This document shows, piece by piece, positions 1 to 10,712 of a stretch of 64,000 nucleotides of DNA; the first letter of the stretch is position 1; every line of letters starts with the position of its first letter. The stretch lies in assembly GCF_045679555.1 (NCBI RefSeq), contig NC_092099.1, forward strand, positions 11,962,576 through 12,026,575, in the 5' to 3' direction. The notes beneath the pieces are model-generated. The model was not told where the DNA came from. It ran no database searches and saw only the letters and a program-made list of their open reading frames with translations. The stretch comes from Salvelinus alpinus. Lineage: Eukaryota; Chordata; Actinopteri; Salmoniformes; Salmonidae. The position numbers and the translations under genes were made by a program.

Positions 1-514
1 AGGTAGCTAGCTAACATACCAGTACATACTGCTGTAATGATATGCTATGTGGTTCGTAAGGACAGCATAGCTAACAAATTGTCAGCCAACATAACGTGTA
101 AGGTAACTTATTTGAAAGTCATTACTTTATTACATTGCTCAACATTTTCTTAACATTTGTCATAATTAGTTAAAGCAATGAATTTGTATCTGCTCTCATT
201 GTACTTCGGCTGCATATTTTCCTACATTTACTTCAAATCTGAAAACGATGTGAAGCCACACCCATTTCCGGAAGAATTCCATTATGGGCCCAAAGTACAG
301 AAATAATGTCCTATGTGTGTATCCTTCATATTTTGGTGAATTTAATACGACATCCAGGAACTTTCGGCATACTAACTATATCCATACTATGACCTATAAG
401 CATACTATATACCCAATTTTATATACCCGTTTTTTGTTATCTGACTGGCTGGTGTTGCCTGGAGCTCCCACATCTGATAGCGGAGTCGAAGGAGCACAGC
501 AAGAGGAGCAAGGC
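1..514. other. Intergenic, nothing recognised
   Basis: AT-rich sequence with no convincing coding potential, repeat boundary or RNA gene. Short open frames here have no recognisable domain. It ends where homology to a Tc1-like element begins. Confidence 0.5.
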
Positions 515-1569
515 AATCAATGATAGTCGCATAAGCCTCCTCCAACGTAATTTTAAAGAATTTGGCAGTATGTCCCAACGGCCTCACAACCGTAGACCAC
601 ATGTAACCATGCCATCCCAGGACCTCCACATCCGGCTTCTTCACCTGGGGGATCGTCTGAGACCAGCCACACGGACAGATGATGAAACTGTGGGTTTGCA
701 CAACCGAATATTTTTGCACAAACTGTCAGAAACATCTCAGGAAAGCTTATCTGTGGGCTTGTCATCCTCACCAGGATCTTGACCTGACTGTAGTTTGGTG
801 TCGTAACCGACTTCAATGGACAAATGCTCACCTTTGATTGTCACTGGCACGCTGGAGAAGTGTGCTCTTTGTGGATGAATCCCAGGTTCAAATGTACCGG
901 GTAGATAGCAGACGTGTCGTCGTGTGGGAGGTTTGCTGATGTCAACGTTGTGAACAGAGTGCCCCATGGTGGCGGTGAGGTTATGGTATGGGCAGCAATA
1001 AGCTATGAACAACGATCACAATTGCATTTTATTGATGGCAATTTGAATGCACAGAGATACCATGACGAGATCCTGAGGCCCATTCTCGTGCCATTCATAC
1101 GCCGCCATCACCTCATGCAAGGATCTGTATACAATACCTGGAATCTGAAAATGTCCCAGTTCTTCCATGGCCTGCATACTCATCAAACATGTCACCCATT
1201 GAGCATGTTTGCGATGCTCGGGATCGACGTGTATGACAGTGTGTTCCAATTCCCACCAATATCCAACAACTTTTCCAAGCCATTGAAGAGGAGTGGGACA
1301 ACATTCCACAGGCCACAATTAACAGCCTGATCAACTCTATGCAAAGGAGATGTGTCGTGCTGCATGAGGCAAATAGTGGTCACACCATATACTGACGGCC
1401 CTACATTTTTTTAAGGTATCTGTGACCAATAGATGCATATCTGCATTCCCAGTCATGTGAAATCCATAGATTAGGGCCTAATGAATTTATTTAAATTGAC
1501 AGATTTCCTTATATGAACTGTAACTCTTTGAAATTGTTGCATGTTGCGTTTATATTTTTATGCAGTGTA
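515..1569 (+). mobile_element. Tc1/mariner-like transposon remnant (family A), left-truncated
   Basis: Conceptual translation in shifting plus frames gives Tc1-type transposase pieces: a helix-turn-helix-like start near 570-780, an 'LFVDES' first catalytic-Asp block near 865-880, the 'GGGEVMVW' block near 970-990, and 'SPIEHV' with the catalytic Glu near 1195-1210. The second catalytic Asp block (normally QDNARPH-like) is missing because 'CCTCATG' near 1115 runs straight into 'CAAGGATCTG'. The right end, to 1569, is a typical terminal sequence ending in GCAGTGTA. The same end occurs in reverse at 58350-58450, which defines the family. Multiple frameshifts and the lost catalytic block make it dead. 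Confidence 0.8.
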
Positions 1570-2350
1570 TAAAAGTGTGGCGCGAATAATAGCCACGGCT
1601 GACCGAAATCCTTCTGCTGCTCAGACATCAGCGTACTTGGTAACTGGAAAGCACCTTTACTTATTGATACACCCCGATCTCAATGAGTGGAGGCCAAACA
1701 CCAATATTGGAATTTGAACGATTGTCTTCTGCTCTCGCTTTGATCTCAGTTGGATGAAGATACCACCCTGGAACTGTTTGAACAGGAACCTTGTCCATTT
1801 TTCGCACTGGAAAGAACATTTGGGAATCCAACCAGAGATTGAGCTACTATGGAATTCCACATAAACACATTCAATGCAGCCTTTTATCAATCCTTTAATC
1901 CCTATTGGTGTGAGCATGTACAACTGTGTGTACCTCAATACTGCTTAGGCTATCTCCCTCTTAAATTCCTCACTTTCTTGTTTAGAATCATTGTTGCTTG
2001 TCCTATTATTGCTTGTCCTATTCTTGTGAGTTAAAAGAAACCATCCTCTCCTATCTCCTCTCCCTTCCTTTCTAAGTACTTCATCACTCATAATTTTCCC
2101 ATAATCTGTCACTGATTAATTTATCCTGTACTGTAGTATTAACTTGTTTTTATAATAAATCTTATTTGTGTTATAAAATAATATCACCGTCTCTGAGATT
2201 TTGAATCCGACTTGTCATTGAAAGAACTCTACAGAACCTTCAGATTATAATTGTGACACGTATCGTTTAGCCTTACTTGCTAAAAAAGTTCCCAATCAAC
2301 TTAAATGATATGTGGTACCACTGTAGAATATAGATACATCCATATTTTAT
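1570..2350. other. Intergenic, nothing recognised
   Basis: No coding homology, RNA gene or clear repeat boundary seen between the Tc1 remnant and the LINE fragment. Confidence 0.45.
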
Positions 2351-2359
2351 ATTCCATAA

Positions 2360-3560
2360 TTAGGTTAGGTCACTCTGCTACACTGTTTAAAAGTTTTGCT
2401 CACATCGGCCACGCAGAGCGAGAGCACACAGTCATCCGGAACATCAGGGGCTTTCATGCAGGACTCTGAGTTGTTTTCCTCAAAGTGAACATAAAAGGCA
2501 TACAGCTCATTTGTGAGGTCTGCGTCACTGGGCGTCTCATCGCTGGGTTTCCCTTTGTAATCCGTTATCGTCTGCAAACCCTGTCATATACGGCGAGTGT
2601 CAGAGCCGGTGTAATAGGATTCCACCTTCTACCTATATTGTCCTTTTGCATGTTTGATGTCTCGTTGGAGGTCATAGCGAGCTTTGTTGTATGCGTCCAT
2701 GTCCGTGTCCCTTTCTTTGTAGGCGGTAGCTCTAGCCTTTAGCCCAGCATGGATATTGCCTGTATTCCATGGTTTTTGGTTTGGATACGTTCCTATAGTC
2801 ATTGTAGGGATGACGTTGTTTATGCACTTATTGATGAAGGCCTTGATTGATGTGGTAAACTCCTCAATGCTATTGGAATCCCAGTCTGTACTAGCAAAAC
2901 AGTCTTGTAGCCTCGTGTCTGCTTCATCCGAACACTTCTGTATTGAGCATTTGAGATTTTGTTTGTAAACAGGAAGCATGAAGATAGAGTCATGGTCTGA
3001 TTTGCCGAAGGGAGCGCGAGGGAGGGCCTTGTGGATAGAATAAAAGTTTCTGTGGATAGTTTCTGTGGATAGAATAAAAGTGGTCTAGAGTTTTAGCACA
3101 CCTAGTGGTGCAGGAGATGTGTTGGTAGAAGTGAGGTAGAACAGTTTTAAGATTTCCTTCACACTGGAAGCAGTGGACCAGTTGTTGTTTATGAAAATGC
3201 TTACCCCTCTCCTTTGGACTTGCCCAAGGCTGCCGTTGTCCAATTGTGCCGCTGCATGGAGAAACCATTGATTTCTATGTTCATAGATTGAGCTAGCCAG
3301 GTTTCTGCAAGGCATATAATATTGCAGTTTTTTAAGTCTCTCTGATTGGAGACTCTTGAATGAAGATCATCCATCTTATTCTCAAGTGACTGGACATTTG
3401 CTAATAAAACGGAGGGGAGTGCCGGTCAATTTGATCATGTCTGAGTCTCACAAGGATGCCAGCCTGTCTACCGCATCTATGCCTGCAGTGTTTTGGTAGC
3501 CCATGAAACAAAGTTAAAGCATCCGGTGTGAAAAAGGGAACAGCTGAGTCAGAGTTGAAG
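2360..3560 (-). pseudogene. Non-LTR retrotransposon (L2-like) fragment: APE endonuclease and linker
   Basis: Minus-strand translation gives the apurinic-like endonuclease N-terminus near 3420-3300 ('LLANVQSLENKMDDL', then 'NIICLAETWLAQS', which carries the catalytic Glu motif). It then gives a 'FINNNW' block near 3200, a 'SDHDSIFMLPVYKQ' block near 2990 and the linker 'NQKPW ... ARYDLQRDIKHAKGQYR' to about 2630. The frame at 2365-2577 continues as the pre-RT segment. Several frame changes occur and the reverse transcriptase core is absent. The layout matches the pol of the LINE at 52.1-53.7 kb, and it may be a 5' portion of that family. L2 clade is inferred from residue patterns, not from a tree. 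Confidence 0.75.
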
Positions 3561-3904
3561 TCGGTTTTGAAGTCGAAATCGAGGTTAGTAACTATTGATC
3601 TGATGTCCAGTAGTTGGTCATATGTAATAATAGTATAAACTTTCTGCACAACAAAGGTAAAAAATAAACACAAAAAAGTCACTAAATAGCAAAGTTGGGT
3701 TGGAAATCGTAAGATGTCGGCCTTCTCCGTTCGTTGGTGCTATCTTTGTTCAACGTTTGCTACATTGCGTGACAGTTTGTACTGAACAACACGTTTCCCC
3801 AAAACAATGCGCAATGTTGTTCAACATCCTTTGACGTACATTTTCTCCATAGACGATATACTTTATATGCACAGAGTTTCGAAACCCAGAGATGCAACAT
3901 TGCG

Positions 3905-4075
3905 ATACTGTTCCTGGAGAGCTACCGTCCTGTAGGTTTTCGCTCCAACCCTAATCTAGCGCACCTGATTCTAATAATTAGCTGGTTGATTAGCTGAATC
4001 AGATTAGTTACAACTGGGGTTGGATTGAAAACCTACAGGAGGGTAGCTCTCCAGGAACAGGGTTGGAGAGCCCTG
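3905..4075. repeat. Palindromic MITE with about 31-bp inverted arms
   Basis: Arms at 3910-3940 and 4028-4058 are near-perfect reverse complements; both carry the GGAGAGCTACC and CCTGTAGGTTTT blocks in opposite orientations. No coding capacity. The same element, split by an insertion, lies at 58228-59386. Confidence 0.8.
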
Positions 4076-4520
4076 CTGTACATGCTACAGCCCTGCTACA
4101 CTATAGCCATTGGGCGTCTGGCATTGCTATCAGCCATTGAGGAAATGCTTCCTTTGAAATCAATGAAAGCTGCTATACTGCCCATGTTGCGTTCGTGTTG
4201 CGTCACGTCCAATGGAAACGTCCAAGAATCGCCATGGTGCAATGCTCGATGGCTGACGCACGTGTTCATTCTATCTTGTGAATTAAAATAATGAGACATA
4301 AAGTTGATTTCGGTTGCATATGGCCTCAACTATACACCACTGGTTATATGGTAATGGTTATATGGCTACTATCACCACTGGTTATATGGCTACTATCTAG
4401 CAGAAACTTTAGCTAGCTAGTTCACAAGCAACTAAGGAGTACTAATGAGTACTTCTGAACTACTGGACCACAGCTATTGTACTTACACATAACCGATAAA
4501 TATGGTACTGTACAATAGGG

Positions 4521-4625
4521 GACATGAAAGAATAAAGGAAAGCCGCACACTCTCGATGCAATAATTTAAAAACCTAATATCCAATGTTTCGACAGACAAG
4601 CTGTCTTCATCAGGGTATACTGTAC
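4521..4625 (-). mobile_element. Penelope-like element 3' tail fragment
   Basis: Read on the minus strand it has a 'GAAGACAGCTTGTCTGTCG' plus 'AAACATTGG' block followed by 'GAGTGTGCGGCTTTCC'. This is the arrangement seen on the plus strand at 39250-39345 behind a Penelope-type reverse transcriptase remnant. No coding sequence. The assignment rests on that resemblance. Confidence 0.5.
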
Positions 4626-4873
4626 AGTAGGGGAACATAGAATAAAGTTGCTGTTCCCCTCTGCTCTGCTCTCAAAACTACAAGCTCTGTGTAGCAGGTA
4701 GAACGTCACATTGACGCGACGCTGATGGCAAAGCAACGTGGCGCATATAGTGGAGTTGCCTCTATACAGTGAATTATGGTAGCCGTGATTGTGACCTGTG
4801 TGCTGATCGATTGGTCCGTTTTAATTAATCATATGTTTGCTCTGATTGGTTGCAGGTTCGAATGCACTTCCAC

Positions 4874-5053
4874 CTGGGGTGTATACATTACGCCGATTCT
4901 GTTGCGACAGGTTTTGTAACAACCGTTAACTCCAAACGGAAAACGTTTTGCAATGAAAACTCTGCTAGGTCCCTCCCCGTTTTGTTCCATTTGCTCAGTT
5001 TGCTTCCGTTTGGTAAACGGTTTCCGTTGCAAGACGTAATGAATACACCCCTG
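4874..5053. repeat. MITE, about 180 bp
   Basis: Terminal inverted repeats of about 20 bp: GGGGTGTATACATTACG on the left, and its near reverse complement CGTAATGAATACACCCC on the right. The inside contains related palindromic pieces (AACGTTTTGCAA-like). No open reading frame of note. Confidence 0.75.
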
Positions 5054-6085
5054 TTTCCTTAAAAATTCGGGCTCCTTTCCCACTAAACACATTCGTTTTG
5101 TCAATTAAATAGCGTTTTATCAAGTACCACTGCCCTCACGAGTTGCTTCTTCACTTCAGTTTTTTCCTCACTTCATGCACCTTGGTTGGAGAGCGAGGTA
5201 GCGCCAGTGTTCCTATCACTGTCCCACATCAGACCTAGCTATAATACGCCAATACGTGAATTCTTCCATAGTAGCTACTAGAAAGGGTCAGAAGCAATTT
5301 TTCAACTAACCTGCACTTGCCGCTACTTTCTTCATTCTCGATTCTATGGAAGAATTCACCTATCGCCGTTTTAATGTATAGCTACACCAGACCTAGCCTG
5401 TGAAACATTCACTGTTGTCTAATCTTCTATCCTATCTGTTAATTGTAAGTGTAGTGAATAGCATGTGACTGGTAGGTGTGTTGACAGCCAGCCACTTTAA
5501 GTCTTTCAGACTCTTTTGATATTAATATTATCATGAATCCCTATATAACACTGTCTGAAACTATTTGAGATACTTCTATTTGCTTGAATTGAAGATGGCA
5601 GGTGGATGCCCAAGGCCCCAGACGGACACTGAGAGAAAACATTGGAAAACCTCACAACTAAAACAAACTGTGAGTAACTAAAACAACAGTGCACACGAGG
5701 ACAGGCACAGAAAAGTGGGTGAGTGTCATGAATGTGTGCTTTCCACCAATTAAGACTTAAATGACTCTGCCCAATGTAACCTCTTACATACACAACCACA
5801 TTATGTTATTTGGCACATAGCCACCGATATGTTTTCAGTGTGAGTTATTCAGCAACGTTTAAAAAAATATATCTTTTAACTGCTACCCATGTCTGGAAAT
5901 AAAGCATGACATTGTGGTTGATGTTCAGACCAGGGGGCCAGGGTTCCGGTCTGGAAGCACGCTTTCCACTGTGATCACTTTCGGTACTGCAGTTTAGCTG
6001 AAGTCGAGCCCAAAGGGACAATTCCCATCGACGGTGCCATAGAGAAGTGAAATTGTAAAATTACTAAAAATTAACTTTAGTTTTC
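5054..6085. other. Intergenic, nothing recognised
   Basis: No gene, RNA or clear repeat boundary found. Short open frames lack recognisable domains. Confidence 0.4.
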
Positions 6086-6089
6086 ACTT

Positions 6090-6541
6090 TATTTAAAACA
6101 TTACATTTTTTGTATTTTACCCCATTTTTCACCCCAATTTTGATCTTGTCTCATCGCTGCAACTCCCCAACGGGCTCAGGAGGCGAAGGTCGAGTCATGC
6201 GACCTCCGAAACATGACCTGCCAAACTGCGCTTCTTAACACCTGCCCGCTTAGCCCGGAAGCCAGCCGCACCAAAGTGTTGGAGGAAACACTGTTCACCT
6301 GACGATCGAGGTCAGCCTGCAGGTGCCCAGCCCACCACTATGAGTCGCTAGAGCGCGATGAGCCAAGTAAAGCCCCCCCGGCCAAACCCTCCCCTAACCC
6401 GGACGACACTGAGCCAATTGTGCGCCGCCCTATGGGACTCCCAATCATGGCCGGTTGTGATACAGCCCGGGATCGAACCCAGGTCTGTAGTGATGCCTCT
6501 AGAACTGTGATGCAGTGCCTTAAACCGCTGCGCCCCTCAGA
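6090..6541 (-). repeat. tRNA-Leu-like salmonid SINE, long form
   Basis: On the minus strand the 5' end (near 6541) shows an A-box-like GCGCAGCGGTTTAAGGCA and, near 6470, a B-box-like GGTTCGATCCC, so the head is tRNA-derived. The body continues through the conserved block around 6330-6420 to a tail near 6100. Copies or parts occur at 51083-51286 and 57036-57396. This is a pol III-type retroposon, not a tRNA gene: the tRNA cloverleaf is not preserved. Confidence 0.8.
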
Positions 6542-7136
6542 AGGCCTAGTTATCACCTTTGTGCCAGAAATAAACTTTCTGCTAGGACAATCTTTTTCCC
6601 ATCACTCACAGCCGAAGGTATTAAAATGTTATATTCATCCAATGTCTGCCATGCTTCTGGATGACGTGATGACGTTGTCGCTGCTCGCGCTTGCTCCAGT
6701 GCGCACTGAGTGCTAGTGCGTAGGCGTTATCGGCTTTGTAAAGCAGATGGCAGCTACCATGAAACGGCGTATGCGAACGTGAGTGGATTATGTTGAAAAC
6801 AATGGCCGGCCATCTTGGACGCCGTCTCCAGTTCAGATCTACCTCAGTGGTTCAGACACATCAGCATTACCTGCAGCAAGACGTGATGATTTGAAGAGCA
6901 CGGAGAAATATTCCTATAATTGGCTTCCATCCTACACCTATAATCCTAGTGTCAGGGCAGAGTTGGTTTCAAAGGGCATGGGAAATTGTCTAATACAAGG
7001 CTATCTATCCCTTTATATGTTGTTGGTCCCAACTCTCTTGCACTTATTCTGTATGCAATAGTGTTGAAAGCACAGTGAACCATCTATGTCATATTGACAT
7101 AGGAATTACATTATAAAATGTCTCTTGAGCAATGGC
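6542..7136. other. Intergenic, nothing recognised
   Basis: No supported coding sequence. The stretch separates the SINE from the solo LTR. Confidence 0.4.
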
Positions 7137-7141
7137 ATTAT

Positions 7142-7490
7142 TGTCACGCCCTGACCTTAGAGATCCTTATTTATTCTCTATGTTAGGTCAGGGTGTGACT
7201 CGGGTGGGAAAATCTATGTTTTTTAAAATTTCTTTGTTGTTTTTCCCGAGTGTGGTTCCCAATCAGAAGCAGCTGTCTATAGTTGTCTCTGATTGGGGAT
7301 CATATATAAGTTGTGATTTTCCGTTTTGTGGGGTGTTATTTTCTGTTTAGTGTCTGTGCCTGGCGGAACTGTTTGCTTTCGTTTTTGGAACTGTTATTTT
7401 TGTTTGAGTGTTTCTTGTAATTAAATATCATGAACACTTTCCATGCTGTGCTTTGGTCCACTCTTCCTTCCACCGACGACAAGCGTTACA
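7142..7490 (+). mobile_element. Solo LTR (349 bp) of an LTR retrotransposon
   Basis: The element starts TGTCACGCCC and ends GCGTTACA, the TG...CA ends of an LTR. It is flanked by a perfect 5-bp target duplication ATTAT (7137-7141 and 7491-7495). A TATA-like ATATATAAG occurs near 7303-7311, followed by a T/G-rich stretch and an AATTAAA polyadenylation-like motif near 7420, which fits a U3-R-U5 layout on the plus strand. No internal gag-pol or second LTR is adjacent, so it is a recombination-derived solo LTR. A 5-bp duplication fits Gypsy-type integration, but the family is not proven. Confidence 0.85.
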
Positions 7491-7495
7491 ATTAT

Positions 7496-9077
7496 GCACA
7501 TGCAGATGTATGTAATCAAACCTCCTTTGTAATGGATTGTCGCCACTAACTTTTTAAAATAGCATAATATGGTCATTTAGCAGCTCACTTTTATATAACA
7601 AACTGACCATATTTTCAGATGCAACTGCTGTATTTATCCTGTATCCTGAAATGTCGGCAATACACAGGAGAGTTTTTCACACAAAACAAGGTCAAGCAGC
7701 TCACCCATGTGCAATTTGTTGTTCAGACAGAAAATTAGTTAAATGACCCGATAAAAGCATGGATTTCTGAGAACAAATAAATATTTTTTTCATTTGGTGG
7801 GTACCAACTGTCTTGAAAGGAAATCCATGGCTTTTCAAATAAAGAAACATACCCTGCACAGACATTCCAAAATGATGTCAATAATAAGGCTGTGCGTAAC
7901 AGATGTCTGTGACTAGGACTTAATGAAAATGGTGTTTATGTTCTTGGATGCTAATGGTGTGTAACTAAAGCATGCAACAGGATTGTTCTGAAACCAATGT
8001 GCCCACAAGTGAGGGAGATGACAATAGACTGATCCGTTCAATGACAAGTGGCTCTGCAACACTTGATATCCATTAGCTTATCAAGCTCAGAGCAGAGTAG
8101 TGGTCCAGGGTCATCATGCAACCATTATTTTAGAGGAGGCACGAAATACGTGACAATGGAGGGGAGCTGATTGGAGAATTTAGCATTTTTCTAACACCTG
8201 AAATGCAATCTAGAGCATCATAATCAATGCATAATTAAAGCACAAATATCATGATATTATCATAAGGTGCCAGATTAAATGTAAGTATTTTTCAGAGTAT
8301 CTAACCACGCCTCTTGAGCTGTCTGTATCCTCCCTACTTGTGGTTCTGTTTTTAAAGAAAGTAAATATGCTTCTGCATCTCTGCTAAAATCTGGGTAAAA
8401 TATTTAAAGAAATGTGAGTCTTATTCAGTACATTGAGTAATTGCTTGCTTTTTTAAGATAGGTAGACAAGCTACACTATCTTGATTGATAGCCTGAAATG
8501 GCTTGGTAGCTAGTTATGAGGTTATTGGGAACCTCTGGCTTGCTAGCGAAAGCCAACTTCATACAATTGCTAGGGGGCTAGTATTACAGAGAAACAACAA
8601 AATATCTCTGTTTTACTTATTCATCAAGAAGGAATCAATAGGCTACATAGATTGATCAAATTAATTTCAAAACATACCTCCTGTCCATCACTGGCAGCTA
8701 AAATCAAATCAAATGCTGTGCAGTGGCGTCACGAAGGCACGTTCCCCCTCAGATTTGTCCAGTTTTAAAAAAAATATATATTTCTGAATTTAAATGAATG
8801 ATTAAACTTCATTTTTTTAATGGGCATGACACCACTGGTAGACAGTATACAGGATATGAGAGACTTTATACTTATTAATTCTGAAATAAAGGACACATTT
8901 GGGAAGAAAAGCATGTACCATACAAGTGTATACAATTGCACATTTCATTGCTTGGTTTCCAGCATTCAGTTACCTTTTAGTTGTCACAAGTCCATAGGGA
9001 CTTTTAGAGTGTGAGTGCATTGTTGCCACAGGATGCCTCGTTGGAGCACATCAATCTGATGCAAGCTTTTGGAGTGG
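7496..9077. other. Intergenic, nothing recognised
   Basis: AT-rich sequence with no convincing gene, RNA or element boundary. A short A/T-rich stretch near 8766-8820 is low complexity. Confidence 0.4.
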
Positions 9078-9608
9078 GTTTGTATTTCATTTCTTGTCAT
9101 ACCCAGGGTACAGTTTGTATTTCATTTCTTGTCATACCCAGGGTACAGTTTGTATTTCATTTCTTGTCATACCCAGGGTACAGTTTGTATTTCATTTCTT
9201 GTCATACCCAGGGTACAGTTTGTATTTCATTTCTTGTCATACCCAGGGTACAGTTTGTATTTCATTTCTTGTCATACCCAGGGTACAGTTTGTATTTCAT
9301 TTCTTGTCATACCCAGGGTACAGTTTGTATTTCATTTCTTGTCATACCCAGGGTACAGTTTGTATTTCATTTCTTGTCATACCCAGGGTACAGTTTGTAT
9401 TTCATTTCTTGTCATACCCAGGGTACAGTTTGTATTTCATTTCTTGTCATACCCAGGGTACAGTTTGTATTTCATTTCTTGTCATACCCAGGGTACAGTT
9501 TGTATTTCATTTCTTGTCATACCCAGGGTACAGTTTGTATTTCATTTCTTGTCATACCCAGGGTACAGTTTGTATTTCATTTCTTGTCATACCCAGGGTA
9601 CAGTTTGT
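9078..9608. repeat. Homogeneous 35-bp minisatellite, about 15 copies
   Basis: The block ACCCAGGGTA recurs every 35 bp from 9101 to 9591 (15 occurrences), with the rest of each unit (TTTGTATTTCATTTCTTGTC) repeated without differences that I can see. The first unit is partial (begins near 9078) and the last runs into unique sequence at about 9609. Since 35 is not a multiple of 3, three units return the frame, so overlapping frames stay open for up to 213 codons with a 35-residue peptide period. These are consequences of the repeat, not genes. Confidence 0.97.
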
Positions 9609-10708
9609 CATCGTTTAACATCACTTTTTGGAACGTATTTCTTCTTCAGTAATAAACTGGTAATAGATTTGTTTTCTATATGAAACAAAGCTACTTTGCC
9701 ATGTCCAATTACGTACAAAGCTTTGCACAATGTATTCATAAAAGACTCCCTTATTCATGAATGAATTCCAGCACAGTTCATGTGCACCTCACTGCTGAAT
9801 ATTGGATTGATTCACAATACAGTCAGCTGGTCAATGGCTGCCATTGGCCTTTTTGACTCAATCAGCTTTGAGTTTCCCATGCCCTCTCTGACCTGCCTCG
9901 CAGGCACCTCTCTCTCTCTCATCTAACTAGCTTAACTTAATGGATTCCAATGTCACATTTGCCATTTCAAGAACTCTCACAGCATTCTAATATACAAGCT
10001 GGTTTGTCTTTGATGGTGATGTCCCAGTTGGTGTGACTTAGATCTTGTCAACGACACTGAATGCTGTTTTTTACTGTTGATTCTTCCTACAGGACTAAGT
10101 AGGACCTCATAACATGGGGAATCCTTAAACCGTTCCAACACTTGCTCCAAAGTTTGAAAAAGTATTACTTAAGGGCAGGGCTTATACATTTCTGGTTCAC
10201 TCTACAGTGGGAGGAATAACCTAATAATAGTCCCGCTGCTGCCATGGAGATGTTGCTTTAAAATTGGTGTGTCCATCTAAAAGGGTATTTGACCTGTGGG
10301 GAGATATTGACCTGTGCAAGATACGGCTCCATCGACCCACCAAAACCATGGCCTCTATGTTGATAACGTGAACGTCTGCCTATATGCTTGAATACATGCT
10401 ATACATTTTCTACATAGTGTAGAAACCACTATAACATTCATCTGAGAGAAAAGACTTGAGATTTACTCTGTGAGATGATATGTTGGGTTTTTACCTAAAA
10501 TTGTGTTAACAGTCTTTCAAAGAGCATTGTATGTGCATGGGAAACCTTTGACACATATCTAGGGAAGTTATTATTTAGTTTCATTCTTTTTTTTTTTTTA
10601 CGGCTTGCAATTCCGAGCTCACGCAAAGAATCCGATTACTGAATAGTAACAACCACTTTTGAGTCTCTTCTGAAAGTATGCCTGATTTCATGAATATCAA
10701 TCACGAAC
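9609..10708. other. Intergenic, nothing recognised
   Basis: No gene, RNA or clear element. A poly(T) run lies near 10587-10600. Confidence 0.4.
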
Positions 10709-10712
10709 GTCC

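Noticed and set aside
6420-6541. A functional tRNA-Leu gene
   Set aside because: This is the tRNA-like head of the SINE at 6090-6541. The same unit recurs at 51 kb and 57 kb with the SINE body attached.
9078-9608. Possible CRISPR array
   Set aside because: Units are contiguous and identical with no spacers, and the genome is a vertebrate's.
9011-9683. Three overlapping open frames of 174-213 codons with 35-residue repeats
   Set aside because: They are a by-product of a 35-bp tandem repeat lacking stops in the three forward frames. All frames are open at once, and no independent start, domain or conservation is visible.
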